From: Corynebacterium sp.
GTDB lineage: Bacteria > Actinomycetota > Actinomycetes > Mycobacteriales > Mycobacteriaceae
Reading direction: 5' to 3'
Assembly (NCBI RefSeq): GCF_022712195.1
Contig: NZ_JALAGY010000004.1
Span: 1 to 44,889, forward strand
DNA length: 44,889 nucleotides
The position numbers and the translations under genes are program-made. A model generated the notes under the pieces. That model did no database searches, was not told the origin of the DNA, and worked only from the letters and a program-made list of their open reading frames with translations. The stretch's first letter is position 1. The number at the start of each line of letters is the position of its first letter. Shown here in pieces: positions 17,802-27,806 of this stretch.

Positions 17802-19637
17802 ATGACGCGTGCACTCCGCCGACCGGCGGCCCTGCTCACAGTGGCAGCCCTCACCTCCGTGCTGGTCGCCTGCACCTCCGACCACGGCGTGGAGGACGCG
17901 TCGGACCCGCTGTTCGGGTACGCGCTCCCGCGGCCGATCGTCACCCTGAACGCCGCGAGCACCGTCGGTGCGGCGACGGATGCGGCGAAGGTGTCCGCCC
18001 GGCTCTACCCGGGCGCCTACCTCACCGGGCCGGACGGGCGGCTTCTGCCGAACACCGACCTGGTGACGGCCACGCCGTCGCGCGACAACGGTGACGTCGT
18101 CAACTACCGCATCAGTGACACCGCCACCTACTCGGACGGGGCGCCGGTGGTCTGTGACGACTTCCTGCTCACCTGGGTCGCCGCGAAGCACCCGGACCTG
18201 TTCTCCTCCGACCTCGGCCTGACGGCGCGGGTGAAGGACGTCACCTGCGACGCCGGTGAGCGTGACTTCAGTATCGAGTTCGACCGGGGGATGGGCAGCC
18301 GTTACCGCGAACTGTTCAGTGTCGGCGAGGTCCTTCCCTCACACACGGTCGGTCAACGTGCGGGTGTGGACGACGTGGTCGGCGCGATCGACTCCGGTGA
18401 CCCCGGCCAGCTGGCGGATCTGGGGCGGGAGTGGTCCTCCACCTTCACCGTCGCCGAGAACGATCCGGCGGAGGTCCCCACCTACGGTCCGTTCCGGGTG
18501 GCCTCCCGTGGGGAGGACGGGTCGCTGGTGCTGTCGGTGAACCCGGAATGGAGCGGCGTGCGGCCCGGTCTCGACGAGGTCGTGATGTGGTCGGGTCCCG
18601 GCGCCGGGATCGAGGGGCCGGACTTCGAGAAGCTCGCCGCCGACTACCAGCTCTATGTCGCCGACGTCCCGCCGGAGACCGATCCGGTCGGCGCGGGCCT
18701 CGCCGCCTCCCATACTGCGGAGGCCGACCCGGGGTCGGACACCGCTGAAGCCCCGTCCGAGACGGGGGCCGCCGAACCGTCGGCCCCGTCGACGGGGGAG
18801 TCGGAGAGCCCGGACGGGGACGGCTCCGGTGACGGCGAGGGTATCCGGGCCGGTACCGACGAGACAGCCCCGGACCTGTCCGACTCCGACGATGTCTCGG
18901 GCCGTTTCGCCGTGACCCGGGACTCCGGGACACGTGTCGACAGCCTGACACTGTCGGACTCCGGGGTCTTCGGGTCCAGGGAGGACAGGCAGGCCTTCGC
19001 CCGGTGCGTGGACCGTCGCGCGATGGCGGAGGCGGTGAAGTCCGAGTCGGGTATCTCCGTCGACGAGGCACCGTTCCGTATCGTGGCCCCCGGCTCCCAG
19101 GTGGGCGAGAATCTCGGCGACGTCGCCGCACGCAACAACAACACCGACACAGGGCCGACGGCCGACCGTCTCGGCGGAACCACCGTGCGGGTCGGCTACT
19201 TCGCCGACGTCGCCCGGTACTCCGCCATGGTCGACACCCTCGTCGACTCCTGCGCGAAGGCCGGGGTGACGGTGGAGCCGGTGCCGCTGGGAGTCGACGA
19301 CCTCGGCGAACTCGGTTCCGACTACGACGTGCTTCTGGAGACCCGGTCGGCGTTCGGACAGAACCCGGAGGTGTCGCTCCCCGCGTCCTCCGGTGCCTCG
19401 GGAACCGCGACGGCCCGGCAGCTGCGCGACGCGGAACACACGCTGGCCGACGTGGCGACGACGGTGCCGCTCACCGCCGAACCACGGTCGGTGGCGGTGG
19501 ACCAGGGGCTGTCGAATGTCGTCGACAACCCCGGCGAGACCGGGATGAGCTGGAACATGGACCGGTGGGCTTCGCCGGACTTCCCCACGACGTCGGTACC
19601 GACGACGAGCAGAGAAGAGGACCGGGACGATGAGTGA
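17802..19637 (+). CDS. orphan family 5 peptide-binding lipoprotein
   Basis: This 611-residue lipoprotein has a signal ending in the lipobox LVAC (Cys24 is the lipidated residue). The body matches extracellular solute-binding proteins of the oligopeptide family: ARLYPGAYLTGPDGRLLPNTDLV, then YSDGAPVVCDDFLLTW and YGPFRV. No permease or ATPase gene is nearby. The same gene order, with a lone binding lipoprotein between secF and apt, exists in M. tuberculosis (Rv2585c). Residues about 303-365 are a Ser/Glu/Asp/Gly-rich, probably disordered insert. It starts 16 bp after secF and overlaps apt by 8 bp. Substrate unknown. Confidence 0.85.
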   Translation: MTRALRRPAALLTVAALTSVLVACTSDHGVEDASDPLFGYALPRPIVTLNAASTVGAATDAAKVSARLYPGAYLTGPDGRLLPNTDLVTATPSRDNGDVVNYRISDTATYSDGAPVVCDDFLLTWVAAKHPDLFSSDLGLTARVKDVTCDAGERDFSIEFDRGMGSRYRELFSVGEVLPSHTVGQRAGVDDVVGAIDSGDPGQLADLGREWSSTFTVAENDPAEVPTYGPFRVASRGEDGSLVLSVNPEWSGVRPGLDEVVMWSGPGAGIEGPDFEKLAADYQLYVADVPPETDPVGAGLAASHTAEADPGSDTAEAPSETGAAEPSAPSTGESESPDGDGSGDGEGIRAGTDETAPDLSDSDDVSGRFAVTRDSGTRVDSLTLSDSGVFGSREDRQAFARCVDRRAMAEAVKSESGISVDEAPFRIVAPGSQVGENLGDVAARNNNTDTGPTADRLGGTTVRVGYFADVARYSAMVDTLVDSCAKAGVTVEPVPLGVDDLGELGSDYDVLLETRSAFGQNPEVSLPASSGASGTATARQLRDAEHTLADVATTVPLTAEPRSVAVDQGLSNVVDNPGETGMSWNMDRWASPDFPTTSVPTTSREEDRDDE

Positions 19638-20172
19638 CTACCCTGACGCGAGGACCGCCCTGGCAGCGAAGACACGTCTGGTGGCCGACTTCCCGAGTGA
19701 CGGGATCGTGTTCCAGGACCTCACACCGGTGCTGGCGGACGGCGCGGCCTTCCGCACCATCGTCACCGAAATGGCGGAGGTCTGCCGCGACTTCGACGTC
19801 GACGTCGTCGCGGGACTGGACGCGCGTGGGTTCCTCCTCGGTTCTGCGGTGGCCCTGGAACTCGGTGTCGGTGTCCTCGCCCTGCGAAAGGCGGGCAAGC
19901 TGCCGCCGCCGGTGATCCGTCAGGAGTACGACCTGGAGTACGGCACCGCCGCGCTGGAGATCCCTTCGGAGGGGCTCGACCTGCACGGCCGGCGGGTCCT
20001 GCTCGTCGACGACGTCCTCGCCACCGGCGGGACGCTGGTCGCGGCGCGGTCGCTGCTGGAGAACGCGGGCGCACTGATCGCCGGTGTGGCGGTGGCCCTG
20101 GAGGTGCAGGAACTTGAGGGGGCGAAACGTTTGGGGGACCTACCGTTGTACGTGGTTTCCCGCGGGCAGTAG
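19630..20172 (+). CDS. apt: adenine phosphoribosyltransferase
   Basis: This 180-residue purine salvage enzyme makes AMP from adenine and PRPP. The PRPP-binding motif is VLLVDDVLATGGT (about 124-136). GLDARGFLLGSAVA and the flexible-loop segment RKAGKLPPPVIRQEY are also typical. The ATG lies within the end of the upstream lipoprotein gene, with GAAGAGGAC as its ribosome binding site. It precedes rel, an order shared with mycobacteria. Confidence 0.95.
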   Translation: MSDYPDARTALAAKTRLVADFPSDGIVFQDLTPVLADGAAFRTIVTEMAEVCRDFDVDVVAGLDARGFLLGSAVALELGVGVLALRKAGKLPPPVIRQEYDLEYGTAALEIPSEGLDLHGRRVLLVDDVLATGGTLVAARSLLENAGALIAGVAVALEVQELEGAKRLGDLPLYVVSRGQ

Positions 20173-20215
20173 GCTTGTCGTTCACACGCTGCACACAGTA
20201 GGGAAACGGTGAGGC

Positions 20216-22486
20216 ATGACGAACGAGAAGAACTCGCTGTGGATGGCCGCGCGAATTGCGCGCAGCCTCACCGGCAAGAGCAGGATCAACCCGGTCCTCG
20301 GGCCCCTGATCGCCGTGCACCGGCGTTACCACCCGAAGGCGGACGTCGAGATCCTGAATCAGGCGTACACCACCGCTGAACGTCTGCACGCCGGGGTCAC
20401 CCGGAAGTCAGGGGAACCGTACATCACCCACCCGCTGGCGGTGGCCACCATCGCCGCGGAGATCGGCATGGACACCACCACGCTGGTCGCGGCCCTCCTG
20501 CACGACACGGTGGAGGACACCGACTACTCGCTGGACGACCTCACCCGCGACTTCGGCGCAGAGGTCACGCTCCTGGTCGACGGGGTGACCAAGCTGGACA
20601 AGGTCGCGCTCGGTTCCGCCGCGGAGGCGGAGACGATCCGCAAGATGATCGTGGCCATGGCCCACGACCCCCGCGTGCTGGTGATCAAGGTCGCCGACCG
20701 GCTGCACAACATGCGTACGATGCGCTTCCTGCCGCCCGAGAAGCAGGCGAAGAAGGCGCGGCAGACGCTCGAGGTCATCGCCCCGCTGGCACACCGGCTG
20801 GGTATGGCGACGATCAAGTGGGAGCTAGAGGACCTGTCCTTCGCGATCCTCTACCCGAAGAAGTACGAGGAGATCGTCCGGCTCGTCGCCGACCGCGCCC
20901 CGAAGCGCGACCAGTACCTGGCGAAGGTCATCAACGAGATCCAGTCCACCCTGCGTGAGTCGCACATCACCGCCGAGGTGGTGGGCCGCCCGAAGCACTA
21001 CTGGTCGATCTACCAGAAGATGATCGTGCGTGGCCGCGACTTCGACGAGATCTTCGATCTGGTGGGGATCCGCATCCTCGTCGACGAGATCCGTGACTGC
21101 TACGCCGCCGTCGGTGCCGTCCACTCCCAGTTCCAGCCGATGCCCGGCCGGTTCAAGGACTACATCTCCCAGCCCCGGTTCGACGTCTACCGGTCACTGC
21201 ACACCACCGTCATCGGGCCGGACGCGAAGGTCCTTGAGGTGCAGATCCGCACCCACGAGATGCACTACCAGGCCGAGTACGGGATCGCGGCACACTGGCG
21301 GTACAAGGAGACCAAGGGCTCGCACAAGGGGGACGCCGCCGAGGTCGACCAGATGGCCTGGATGCGTCAGCTGCTGGACTGGCAGAAGGAGGCCGCGGAC
21401 CCCAACGAGTTCCTCGATTCACTGCGCTACGACCTGTCGACCAACCAGATCTTCGTCTTCACCCCCCGCGGCGACGCGGTGACCCTGCCGACCGACGCCA
21501 CCCCGGTGGACTTCGCCTACGCCGTGCACACCGAGGTGGGGCACCGGTGCATCGGCGCGAAGGTGAACGGCAAGCTGGTGGCCCTGGAGTCCCCGTTGAA
21601 GACGGGCGACAAGGTGGAGATCTTCACCTCGAAGGACTCGACCGCCGGGCCGTCGAAGGACTGGGAGAAGTTCGTCGTCTCGCCGCGGGCACGTAACCGG
21701 ATCCGCGCCTGGTTCAATAAGGAGCGCCGCGAGGAGACCCTGGAGAAGGGCAAGGATGCGCTGGCCGCGGAAGCCCAGCGCACCGGAATCCCGTTGCGGC
21801 GGCTGGTCACCGCCTCCGCCCTGCGCACCGTCGCGACCCAGCTGACCCGGGACTCCGTCGACGACCTCTATGACGCGATCGGCAAGGGCGGTGTCACCGC
21901 CGGCCACGTCGTGCACATGCTGCAGGACATCTACCAGGGTGACGCCGACGAGGACGATTCACCGGTGACCCCCGCGCCCACGGTGCGTCGGACCACCCCG
22001 CAGCAGTCCGTGCAGTCCGGCCGCGGAGACGGTTCGGGTGTGCTGGTGCAAGGCAACTCCGACTTCTCGGCGAAGCTGGCGAAGTGCTGCACCCCCGTGC
22101 CAGGTGACGAGATCTTCGGCTTCATCACCAAGGGCGGCGGTGTGTCGGTGCACCGTACCGACTGCACCAACGCGGAGAAGCTGCACTCCGAGCCGGACAG
22201 GCTCATCGACGTCGCCTGGGCCTCCGACGTCCGCGACGCGGTCTTCGTGGTCACCCTGCAGATCGAGGGTCTGGACCGCACCGGCCTGCTCAGTGAGGTG
22301 ACCCGCGTGGTCAGTGAGCAGAAGGTGCCGATCATCGCGACGAGCACGCATGTGGCGGAGGACAGGGTGGCGATGTGCCGGTTCACCTTCGAGGTCTCGG
22401 ACACCAAGCAGCTGGGCTACCTGATGAACCAGCTGCGTAACGTGGAGGGCGTCTACGACGTCTACCGCGTGACGACCGGTGGCTGA
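20216..22486 (+). CDS. rel: bifunctional (p)ppGpp synthetase/hydrolase
   Basis: This 756-residue RSH protein both makes and degrades (p)ppGpp in the stringent response. Seen in order are an HD hydrolase domain with His72, His96 and Asp97 ([11 protein letters not shown], intact), a synthetase domain about 240-390 with [20 protein letters not shown] and [11 protein letters not shown], a TGS domain near 425-485 ([18 protein letters not shown]), a zinc-finger-like [10 protein letters not shown] region, and a C-terminal ACT domain (about 675-750). Both activities should be functional. GGTGAGG precedes ATG 20216. A TAGGCT box (20170-20175) overlapping the apt stop could be its promoter. Confidence 0.96.
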   Translation: MTNEKNSLWMAARIARSLTGKSRINPVLGPLIAVHRRYHPKADVEILNQAYTTAERLHAGVTRKSGEPYITHPLAVATIAAEIGMDTTTLVAALLHDTVEDTDYSLDDLTRDFGAEVTLLVDGVTKLDKVALGSAAEAETIRKMIVAMAHDPRVLVIKVADRLHNMRTMRFLPPEKQAKKARQTLEVIAPLAHRLGMATIKWELEDLSFAILYPKKYEEIVRLVADRAPKRDQYLAKVINEIQSTLRESHITAEVVGRPKHYWSIYQKMIVRGRDFDEIFDLVGIRILVDEIRDCYAAVGAVHSQFQPMPGRFKDYISQPRFDVYRSLHTTVIGPDAKVLEVQIRTHEMHYQAEYGIAAHWRYKETKGSHKGDAAEVDQMAWMRQLLDWQKEAADPNEFLDSLRYDLSTNQIFVFTPRGDAVTLPTDATPVDFAYAVHTEVGHRCIGAKVNGKLVALESPLKTGDKVEIFTSKDSTAGPSKDWEKFVVSPRARNRIRAWFNKERREETLEKGKDALAAEAQRTGIPLRRLVTASALRTVATQLTRDSVDDLYDAIGKGGVTAGHVVHMLQDIYQGDADEDDSPVTPAPTVRRTTPQQSVQSGRGDGSGVLVQGNSDFSAKLAKCCTPVPGDEIFGFITKGGGVSVHRTDCTNAEKLHSEPDRLIDVAWASDVRDAVFVVTLQIEGLDRTGLLSEVTRVVSEQKVPIIATSTHVAEDRVAMCRFTFEVSDTKQLGYLMNQLRNVEGVYDVYRVTTGG

Positions 22487-22548
22487 GCACAGGCCGGGGG
22501 TGCCGGAACGCTGACGGCCACCGTCCTGCGGAAGGCGGCCAAGGGGGA

Positions 22549-23433
22549 TCAGGCGTCGACGGTAGCGGTCTCGATACGGACCTCGTCGACGGGAGCCCCG
22601 TCGCCGTTGTTGTCCTGGTTCTCGCCCTCGTTCTCCTCGATGATGGAGTCCAGGGTGTCCAGGCCGTCCTCGGAGATGGTGCCGAAGATGGTGTAGTCGT
22701 TGGGCAGCTGGGTCTCGTCGTCGACGAGGAAGAACTGCGAGCCGTTCGTGTTGGCCCCGCTGTTCGCCATCGCCAGCACGCCGCGCTTGTACAGTCCCTC
22801 CTCCTCGACCTTGTTGCCGTCCTTGTCCCAGACCGGGTACTCGTCGGGGAAGGAGTACCCGGGACCGCCGGTGCCCTGGCCGGCGGGGTCACCGCACTGC
22901 AGGATCTTCATGCCCTCGTTGGCCACGACTCGGTGGCAGACGGTGTCGTTGAAGAAGTCCTCCGAGGCCAGGTGCTCGAAGCTGTTGGCGGCGCAGGGGG
23001 CCTGGGCGTGGTCGAGGGTGATTCCGATGTCGCCCTTGTTGGTGGCCAGGGTGACGCCCGTGGTGCCGTCCTCACGGAGATCGTCGGCGCTGGGGACGGA
23101 GACCTCCCTGGCTGCGTCACCGGTCTCGTTGTAGGCGCACTCCTCGGGGCCCTCGGGCTCCTCGGGGGTGGTGGGGGCCTCGGGCGTGGTCCCGTCGGCG
23201 AGGTCCTCAGACTCGTCGCCGCCGCGGGTCGCGGCGAAGTAGATGCCGCCGACGAGGCCGACGAGAACCACCAGGGTGGCCAGGGTGACCCCGAGGGGAC
23301 GCATCTTCTCGCGGCGGGCCCGCGACTTCAGTTCCTTGTCGAGATTCTTGAGTGCCGCATCGCGGCGGGAGGAGTTGTCGGACAAAGCTCCGTGGCCTTT
23401 CCCTCGGGGACGGTCGTAGATCAACGGTCCCAT
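22549..23433 (-). CDS. membrane-anchored cyclophilin-type peptidyl-prolyl isomerase
   Basis: This 294-residue protein has a cationic cytosolic leader, one membrane helix (about 47-68) and an acidic Pro/Glu linker. A cyclophilin domain outside the membrane follows, with GMKILQCGDPAGQGTGGPGYSFPDEYP and MANSGANTNGSQFFLV. Cyclophilins catalyse prolyl cis-trans isomerisation in folding proteins; this one likely acts on exported proteins. It corresponds to the ppiB gene next to rel in mycobacteria. The start is uncertain: ATG 23433 has GGTGGA close by, and TTG 23385 (AAAGG 10 bp upstream) would shorten it by 16 residues. It converges on rel and diverges from the hydrolase gene. Confidence 0.88.
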   Translation of the reverse strand: MGPLIYDRPRGKGHGALSDNSSRRDAALKNLDKELKSRARREKMRPLGVTLATLVVLVGLVGGIYFAATRGGDESEDLADGTTPEAPTTPEEPEGPEECAYNETGDAAREVSVPSADDLREDGTTGVTLATNKGDIGITLDHAQAPCAANSFEHLASEDFFNDTVCHRVVANEGMKILQCGDPAGQGTGGPGYSFPDEYPVWDKDGNKVEEEGLYKRGVLAMANSGANTNGSQFFLVDDETQLPNDYTIFGTISEDGLDTLDSIIEENEGENQDNNGDGAPVDEVRIETATVDA

Positions 23434-23532
23434 TGTTCCACCCCGGCGCCCCGTACTCCACCACCGACGCCACGGTCGGCCGCACGACCGGCCCCGCGTC
23501 CGGCCCCGCGTTCGGGCGCCCGGTGTTCTCGG

Positions 23533-23538
23533 TAGGGT
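23533..23538 (+). promoter_or_regulatory. -10 box suggesting a leaderless mRNA for the MBL hydrolase
   Basis: TAGGGT (23533-23538) is followed by 7 bp and then ATG 23546. This is the distance at which transcription usually starts, so the message likely begins at the start codon. No AGGAGG-like site is present. Confidence 0.5.
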
Positions 23539-23545
23539 GGCTGCC

Positions 23546-24208
23546 ATGGCGAACCTCACTGTGGAAGTACTGCCCACCGGCCCCTTCGAGACGAACTGCC
23601 TCCTGTTGCATGACGGCACGGAGGCGACAGTCGTCGACCCGGGTATGGGCGCGGAGTCCCTCGTCGCGGAGGCCGTGGAGGCCAAGGGACTGCAGGTGAC
23701 GCGCATCGTGCTCACCCACGGGCACATCGACCACGTCCGCGACCTTCCGGCGGTGCAGGCCGCCTACGGGGTCAGCTCGCACATGGACCCGGCGGACAGT
23801 GTCTTCCTGCAGCGTGAGGTACTCGACGCGATGGGACCGACGGGGGACGCCCATGACGTGGCTTCCATGGCGACGCCGGACACGCCGACCCCGGTACAGG
23901 ACGGTGACGTCCTGACGATCTGCGGCGTGGACTTCACCGCCCACCACATGCCGGGGCACTCCCCGGGGTCGGTGATGTTCCGCGGCGAGGTGGACGGTCG
24001 CGGCCTGGTGCTCGGCGGCGACGTGCTCTTCCGTGGCGGGGTGGGCCGTACCGACCTGCCGTTCTCCGACCCGGCGGAGATGGTGGAGAGCTTGCGGCGG
24101 CTGGTGTCGACATTCGACGACGGGGACACGGTGGTGCCCGGGCACGGCCCCGCGACGACGGTGGGCACGGAGAAGGCGCAGAACGGCTTCCTGCAGGGCG
24201 TGGTGTGA
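23546..24208 (+). CDS. metallo-beta-lactamase fold hydrolase, glyoxalase II-like
   Basis: This 220-residue protein has the MBL zinc motif THGHIDH (His58, His60, Asp62, His63). GHSPGSV supplies a further histidine, GGDVLF the bridging aspartate, and PGHGPAT the last histidine. The family includes hydroxyacylglutathione hydrolases. Corynebacteria use mycothiol rather than glutathione, so a mycothiol thioester or another thioester is the likelier substrate; this is inference. M. tuberculosis has the same kind of gene between ppiB and hisS. An in-frame GTG at 23537 is less likely than ATG 23546. Confidence 0.88.
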   Translation: MANLTVEVLPTGPFETNCLLLHDGTEATVVDPGMGAESLVAEAVEAKGLQVTRIVLTHGHIDHVRDLPAVQAAYGVSSHMDPADSVFLQREVLDAMGPTGDAHDVASMATPDTPTPVQDGDVLTICGVDFTAHHMPGHSPGSVMFRGEVDGRGLVLGGDVLFRGGVGRTDLPFSDPAEMVESLRRLVSTFDDGDTVVPGHGPATTVGTEKAQNGFLQGVV

Positions 24209-24225
24209 GCGTCCTGCGGGGCCGC

Positions 24226-24231
24226 TATAGT
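24226..24231 (+). promoter_or_regulatory. -10 box suggesting a leaderless mRNA for hisS
   Basis: TATAGT (24226-24231) lies 8 bp before GTG 24240, with no ribosome binding site between. Transcription would start at or next to the GTG. The box is in the 31-bp gap after the hydrolase gene, so hisS has its own promoter. Confidence 0.55.
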
Positions 24232-24239
24232 TGACCCCC

Positions 24240-25541
24240 GTGAGTGACACGAACAGCACCGGTTCCACCGGACAGGTCCAGAGGTTCGCCGGCCCCAAGG
24301 GGGTGCCGGACTACGTCCCGCCGGCATCGGCGGCGTTCCATGCTGTACGCAGCACCTTCGAGGAGGTCATCCACAAGTCCGGGTACGGGCACATCGAACT
24401 GCCGGTGTTCGAGGAGACCGCGTTGTTCGCCCGTGGGGTGGGGGAGTCCACGGACGTGGTCTCGAAGGAGATGTACACCTTCGAGGACCGGGGTGGGCGG
24501 TCGGTCACCCTGCGGCCGGAGGGCACGGCGGGCGTGATGCGCTCGGTGATCGAGCACAACCTGGACCGGGGACAGCTGCCGGTGAAGTTGACCTACTCCG
24601 GGCCGTTCTTCCGCTACGAACGTCCGCAGGCGGGGCGTTACCGTCAGCTGCAGCAGGTCGGGGTGGAGGCGATCGGCGTGGACGACCCGGCGTTGGACGC
24701 CGAGGTTGTCGCCCTGGCCGACCGGTGCTACCGCGCCCTGGGGCTCTCCGGCTTCCGCCTTGAGCTGTCGACGTTGGGCGACGACACCTGCCGGCCGCAG
24801 TACCGGGCGAAGCTCCAGGAGTTCCTGTTCTCGTTGCCGTTGGACGAGGAGACGCGGCGCCGGGCGGAGATCAACCCGTTGCGCGTGCTCGACGACAAGC
24901 GCCCCGAGGTCCGCGAGATGATGGCGGACGCCCCGCTGATGCCGGACCACCTCTCGGCCTCCGCCCGCGAGCACTTCGAGACCGTCACGGGCACACTCGA
25001 CGACATGGGGGTGGAGTACACACTCAACCCCCGCCTGGTCCGCGGCCTCGACTACTACACGAAGACCTGTTTCGAGTTCGTCCACGACGGCCTGGGGGCG
25101 CAGTCGGGCATCGGCGGGGGCGGACGGTACGACGGGCTGATGGCGCAGCTCGGTGGCCAGGACCTCTCCGGGATCGGCTTCGGGCTCGGCGTGGACCGTA
25201 CGGTACTCGCGCTGGAGGCCGAGGGCGTCTCACCGACCACGGGTCGGCGGGTGGACGTCTACGGCGTCCCGATGGGGGCGGACGCCAAGCGCCGTATGGC
25301 GGTCGTCGTCGACCGGCTGCGCCGTGCCGGCGTCAGTGCCGACATGTCCTACGGTGACCGTGGCCTCAAGGGTGCGATGAAGGGGGCGGACCGTGCCGGG
25401 GCACTGCTGGCCCTGGTCATCGGCGGGAACGAGCTGGAGACGGGCACGGTGGTGGTGCGTGACCTGGCGACCCGCCAGCAGGAGGAGGTCGCCCTCGAGG
25501 ACGTCGAACTCGTGGTGAGGAAGGCGCTCGGGGAGTCCTGA
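24240..25541 (+). CDS. hisS: histidine-tRNA ligase
   Basis: This 433-residue class II synthetase charges tRNA-His. Visible are the N-terminal [11 protein letters not shown], the motif 2 region [26 protein letters not shown] with the preceding LRPEGTA, and the histidine-specific signatures [12 protein letters not shown] and GGGGRYDGL. Motif 3 is [10 protein letters not shown], followed by an anticodon-binding domain. GTG 24240 is preferred over the in-frame TTG 24231 because it lies at the expected transcription start. Confidence 0.96.
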   Translation: MSDTNSTGSTGQVQRFAGPKGVPDYVPPASAAFHAVRSTFEEVIHKSGYGHIELPVFEETALFARGVGESTDVVSKEMYTFEDRGGRSVTLRPEGTAGVMRSVIEHNLDRGQLPVKLTYSGPFFRYERPQAGRYRQLQQVGVEAIGVDDPALDAEVVALADRCYRALGLSGFRLELSTLGDDTCRPQYRAKLQEFLFSLPLDEETRRRAEINPLRVLDDKRPEVREMMADAPLMPDHLSASAREHFETVTGTLDDMGVEYTLNPRLVRGLDYYTKTCFEFVHDGLGAQSGIGGGGRYDGLMAQLGGQDLSGIGFGLGVDRTVLALEAEGVSPTTGRRVDVYGVPMGADAKRRMAVVVDRLRRAGVSADMSYGDRGLKGAMKGADRAGALLALVIGGNELETGTVVVRDLATRQQEEVALEDVELVVRKALGES

Positions 25542-25547
25542 CACCCC

Positions 25548-25569
25548 ACCCGGCGAGAGATTTCCGGGT
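25548..25569 (+). terminator. hairpin after hisS
   Basis: ACCCGG (25548-25553) and CCGGGT (25564-25569) pair around a 10-nt loop and are followed by TTGT. It is a short terminator candidate 7 bp past the hisS stop. Confidence 0.4.
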
Positions 25570-25654
25570 TTGTAGGCTACCCTGTTCCAGGCTCTACGAT
25601 TCTGAGTTTTCCATTATGGTTCAGGCCAGAAACTAAGCTTACAGGAGTGTCTTT
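25570..25654 (+). promoter_or_regulatory. AT-richer leader and probable promoter of betTBA
   Basis: This stretch is clearly less GC-rich than its surroundings. It contains overlapping TANNNT boxes TAGGCT (25573-25578) and TACCCT (25578-25583), a further TATGGT at 25615-25620, and a CCTG-TTC-CAGG dyad at 25581-25591. ACAGGAGTG near 25641-25649 is the ribosome binding site for betT. Which box is used cannot be told by eye. A regulator site is likely here because no betI gene is adjacent. Confidence 0.4.
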
Positions 25655-27778
25655 ATGGACGAATCTTATTCTTCCGGGGATGAGGAGTCTTCAACCGCCC
25701 AGCGACGGTCCGCCGTCAACTGGCCCGTCTTCGGCGTCTCCGCCGGGCTGATGACCGCCTTCGTCATCTGGGCCTGGCTGGCGCCGGAGTCCGCGGACAC
25801 GGTGATCAACACCGTCAAGGACTGGGTCGCCGCCAATCTCGGCTGGTACTACGTCCTGACCGCCGGCGTCGTCGTGGTGTTCGTGCTCATCATCGCCTTC
25901 CGGCGGGTGGGCAACACCAAGATCGGCCCCGACCACTCACAACCCCGGTTCGGGCTGTTCACCTGGGGAGCCATGCTCTTCGCAGCCGGCATCGGGGTCG
26001 ACCTGATGTTCTTCGGGGTGTCCGGACCGGCGACGAACTACCTCACCCCGCCGGAGACCGCCGAACTCTCCGACGAGGCAGCCCGGATGGCTCCGTTGTG
26101 GACCATGTTCCACTACGGCATCCCCGGCTGGGCCATGTACGCGCTGATGGGCATGGCCTTCGGTCTGTTCGCCTACCGGTACCACATGCCGCTGAGCATC
26201 CGCTCGGCGCTGGCCCCGGTGTTCGGGCGTCGGATCCACGGCGCGGTCGGCCACAGTGTCGACATCGCCGCGGCGATCGGCACCGCCTTCGGCATCGCCG
26301 TCTCCCTGGGCATCGGCGTGGTCTTCCTCAACTACGGACTCTCGGACATCTTCGGGATCCCCACCAGCACCGGTGTGCAGATCGCGCTGATCGGGCTGTC
26401 CGTGCTGATCACCGTGATCTCGACGGTGTCGGGCGTGGACAAGGGCATCCGACGGCTGTCGGAGCTCAACGTGTGGCTCGCTCTGCTCCTGATGGTGTGG
26501 GTCGTGGTGATGGGCAAGACCGCCGACCTGCTCAATGCGCTGGTCCAGAACATCGGCGACTTCGTCTCCCGGTTCCCTTCGATGCTGTTGAACACCTTCG
26601 CCTACACCGACGGGTCCGCCGACTACCCGGCGGACCAGTGGCAGTCGGACTGGACGTTGTTCTTCTGGGCCTGGTGGATCGCCTGGGCGCCCTTCGTCGG
26701 ACTGTTCCTGGCCCGCATCTCGCGGGGGCGCACACTACGCCAGTTCATCCTGGGCGTGCTGGTCATCCCGTTCAGCTTCATCGCGATCTGGATCTCGGTC
26801 TTCGGCAACGCCGCACTGGCGTTCTTCCGGGACGGCGACGAGGAGTTCCTGGAGACCGCGGTGAACACCCCCGAGTCCGGGTTCTTCCTGCTGCTGCAGC
26901 AGTACCCCGGGGCGACGTTCGCGGTGGCACTGGCCGTGGTCACCGGGCTGCTCTTCTACGTCACCTCCGCCGACTCCGGCTCCCTGGTGATGGCCAACAT
27001 CACCTCGAAGCCCACGGTGGAGGATTCCGACGGGCCGCCGTGGCTGCGAATCGTGTGGGCGGTGCTCACCGGTGCGCTGACACTGGTGATGCTGCTCATC
27101 GGCGGTGTCTACACCCTGCAGGCGGCGACGGTGCTGATCGGGCTGCCGTTTTCGGTGATCATGTACCTGCTGATGTTCAGTATCTGGCGTGTGCTGGGTG
27201 CGGAGGCGTACTGGCTGCAGTCGCGGTCACTGTCGTTGCCCGGCGCCCTGTCGGACCGGGCAGGTACACCGCAGCCCCGGCTGGCCTGGCGGAACAGGCT
27301 CAAACGCAGGATGAGCTTCCCCTCGGCGGCGGAGACGCAGGCCTATGTCGAGAGCACCGCGGCCCCCGCGATCAGCGAGGTCGCCGGGGAGCTCCGGGCA
27401 CTCGGGCTGGATGTCACGTTCACCCGGGACAGCCACCCGGAGTACCCGATCGACTTCGTGGACCTGCTGGTCCGGTTCCCCGGGCAGGACGACTTCAAGT
27501 ACCAGGCCTACCCGGTGCCCGGGCAGGTCCCGAACTTCGCGGTGAACCTCAACGTGGACCACGACGTCTACTTCACCCTGGAGATCTTCTCCGCGACGGG
27601 GTCGCGCGGACACAACATCCTGGGGTACTCCCGGGAGCAGGTCATCGCCGATGTCCTGGACGCCTACGATATGCATGTGGAGTACATGTCCCTGACCGGT
27701 GACAGAGGTACCCCGACCGCCGAGGTGCACGGTACGGCACCGGCCCTCTGGACAGTTGACGACAACGATTCCGAGTAA
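25655..27778 (+). CDS. betT: BCCT-family choline/betaine transporter, BetT-like
   Basis: This 707-residue secondary transporter has 12 predicted membrane helices between about residues 22 and 520. The BCCT signature region in TM8 is clear (FFWAWWIAWAPFVGLFLARI, about 335-354) with GRTLRQFI after it. The last 180 residues are a cytosolic domain with AYVESTAAPAISEV, FPGQDDFKYQAYPV and SREQVIADVLDAYDMHVEYM, typical of long BetT choline carriers where it tunes the osmotic response. Choline oxidation genes follow directly, so choline is the likely substrate. The ATG has a good AGGAG site. Confidence 0.9.
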   Translation: MDESYSSGDEESSTAQRRSAVNWPVFGVSAGLMTAFVIWAWLAPESADTVINTVKDWVAANLGWYYVLTAGVVVVFVLIIAFRRVGNTKIGPDHSQPRFGLFTWGAMLFAAGIGVDLMFFGVSGPATNYLTPPETAELSDEAARMAPLWTMFHYGIPGWAMYALMGMAFGLFAYRYHMPLSIRSALAPVFGRRIHGAVGHSVDIAAAIGTAFGIAVSLGIGVVFLNYGLSDIFGIPTSTGVQIALIGLSVLITVISTVSGVDKGIRRLSELNVWLALLLMVWVVVMGKTADLLNALVQNIGDFVSRFPSMLLNTFAYTDGSADYPADQWQSDWTLFFWAWWIAWAPFVGLFLARISRGRTLRQFILGVLVIPFSFIAIWISVFGNAALAFFRDGDEEFLETAVNTPESGFFLLLQQYPGATFAVALAVVTGLLFYVTSADSGSLVMANITSKPTVEDSDGPPWLRIVWAVLTGALTLVMLLIGGVYTLQAATVLIGLPFSVIMYLLMFSIWRVLGAEAYWLQSRSLSLPGALSDRAGTPQPRLAWRNRLKRRMSFPSAAETQAYVESTAAPAISEVAGELRALGLDVTFTRDSHPEYPIDFVDLLVRFPGQDDFKYQAYPVPGQVPNFAVNLNVDHDVYFTLEIFSATGSRGHNILGYSREQVIADVLDAYDMHVEYMSLTGDRGTPTAEVHGTAPALWTVDDNDSE

Positions 27779-27806
27779 CACCCGGAACTACAGGAAGAGA
27801 GCACAC

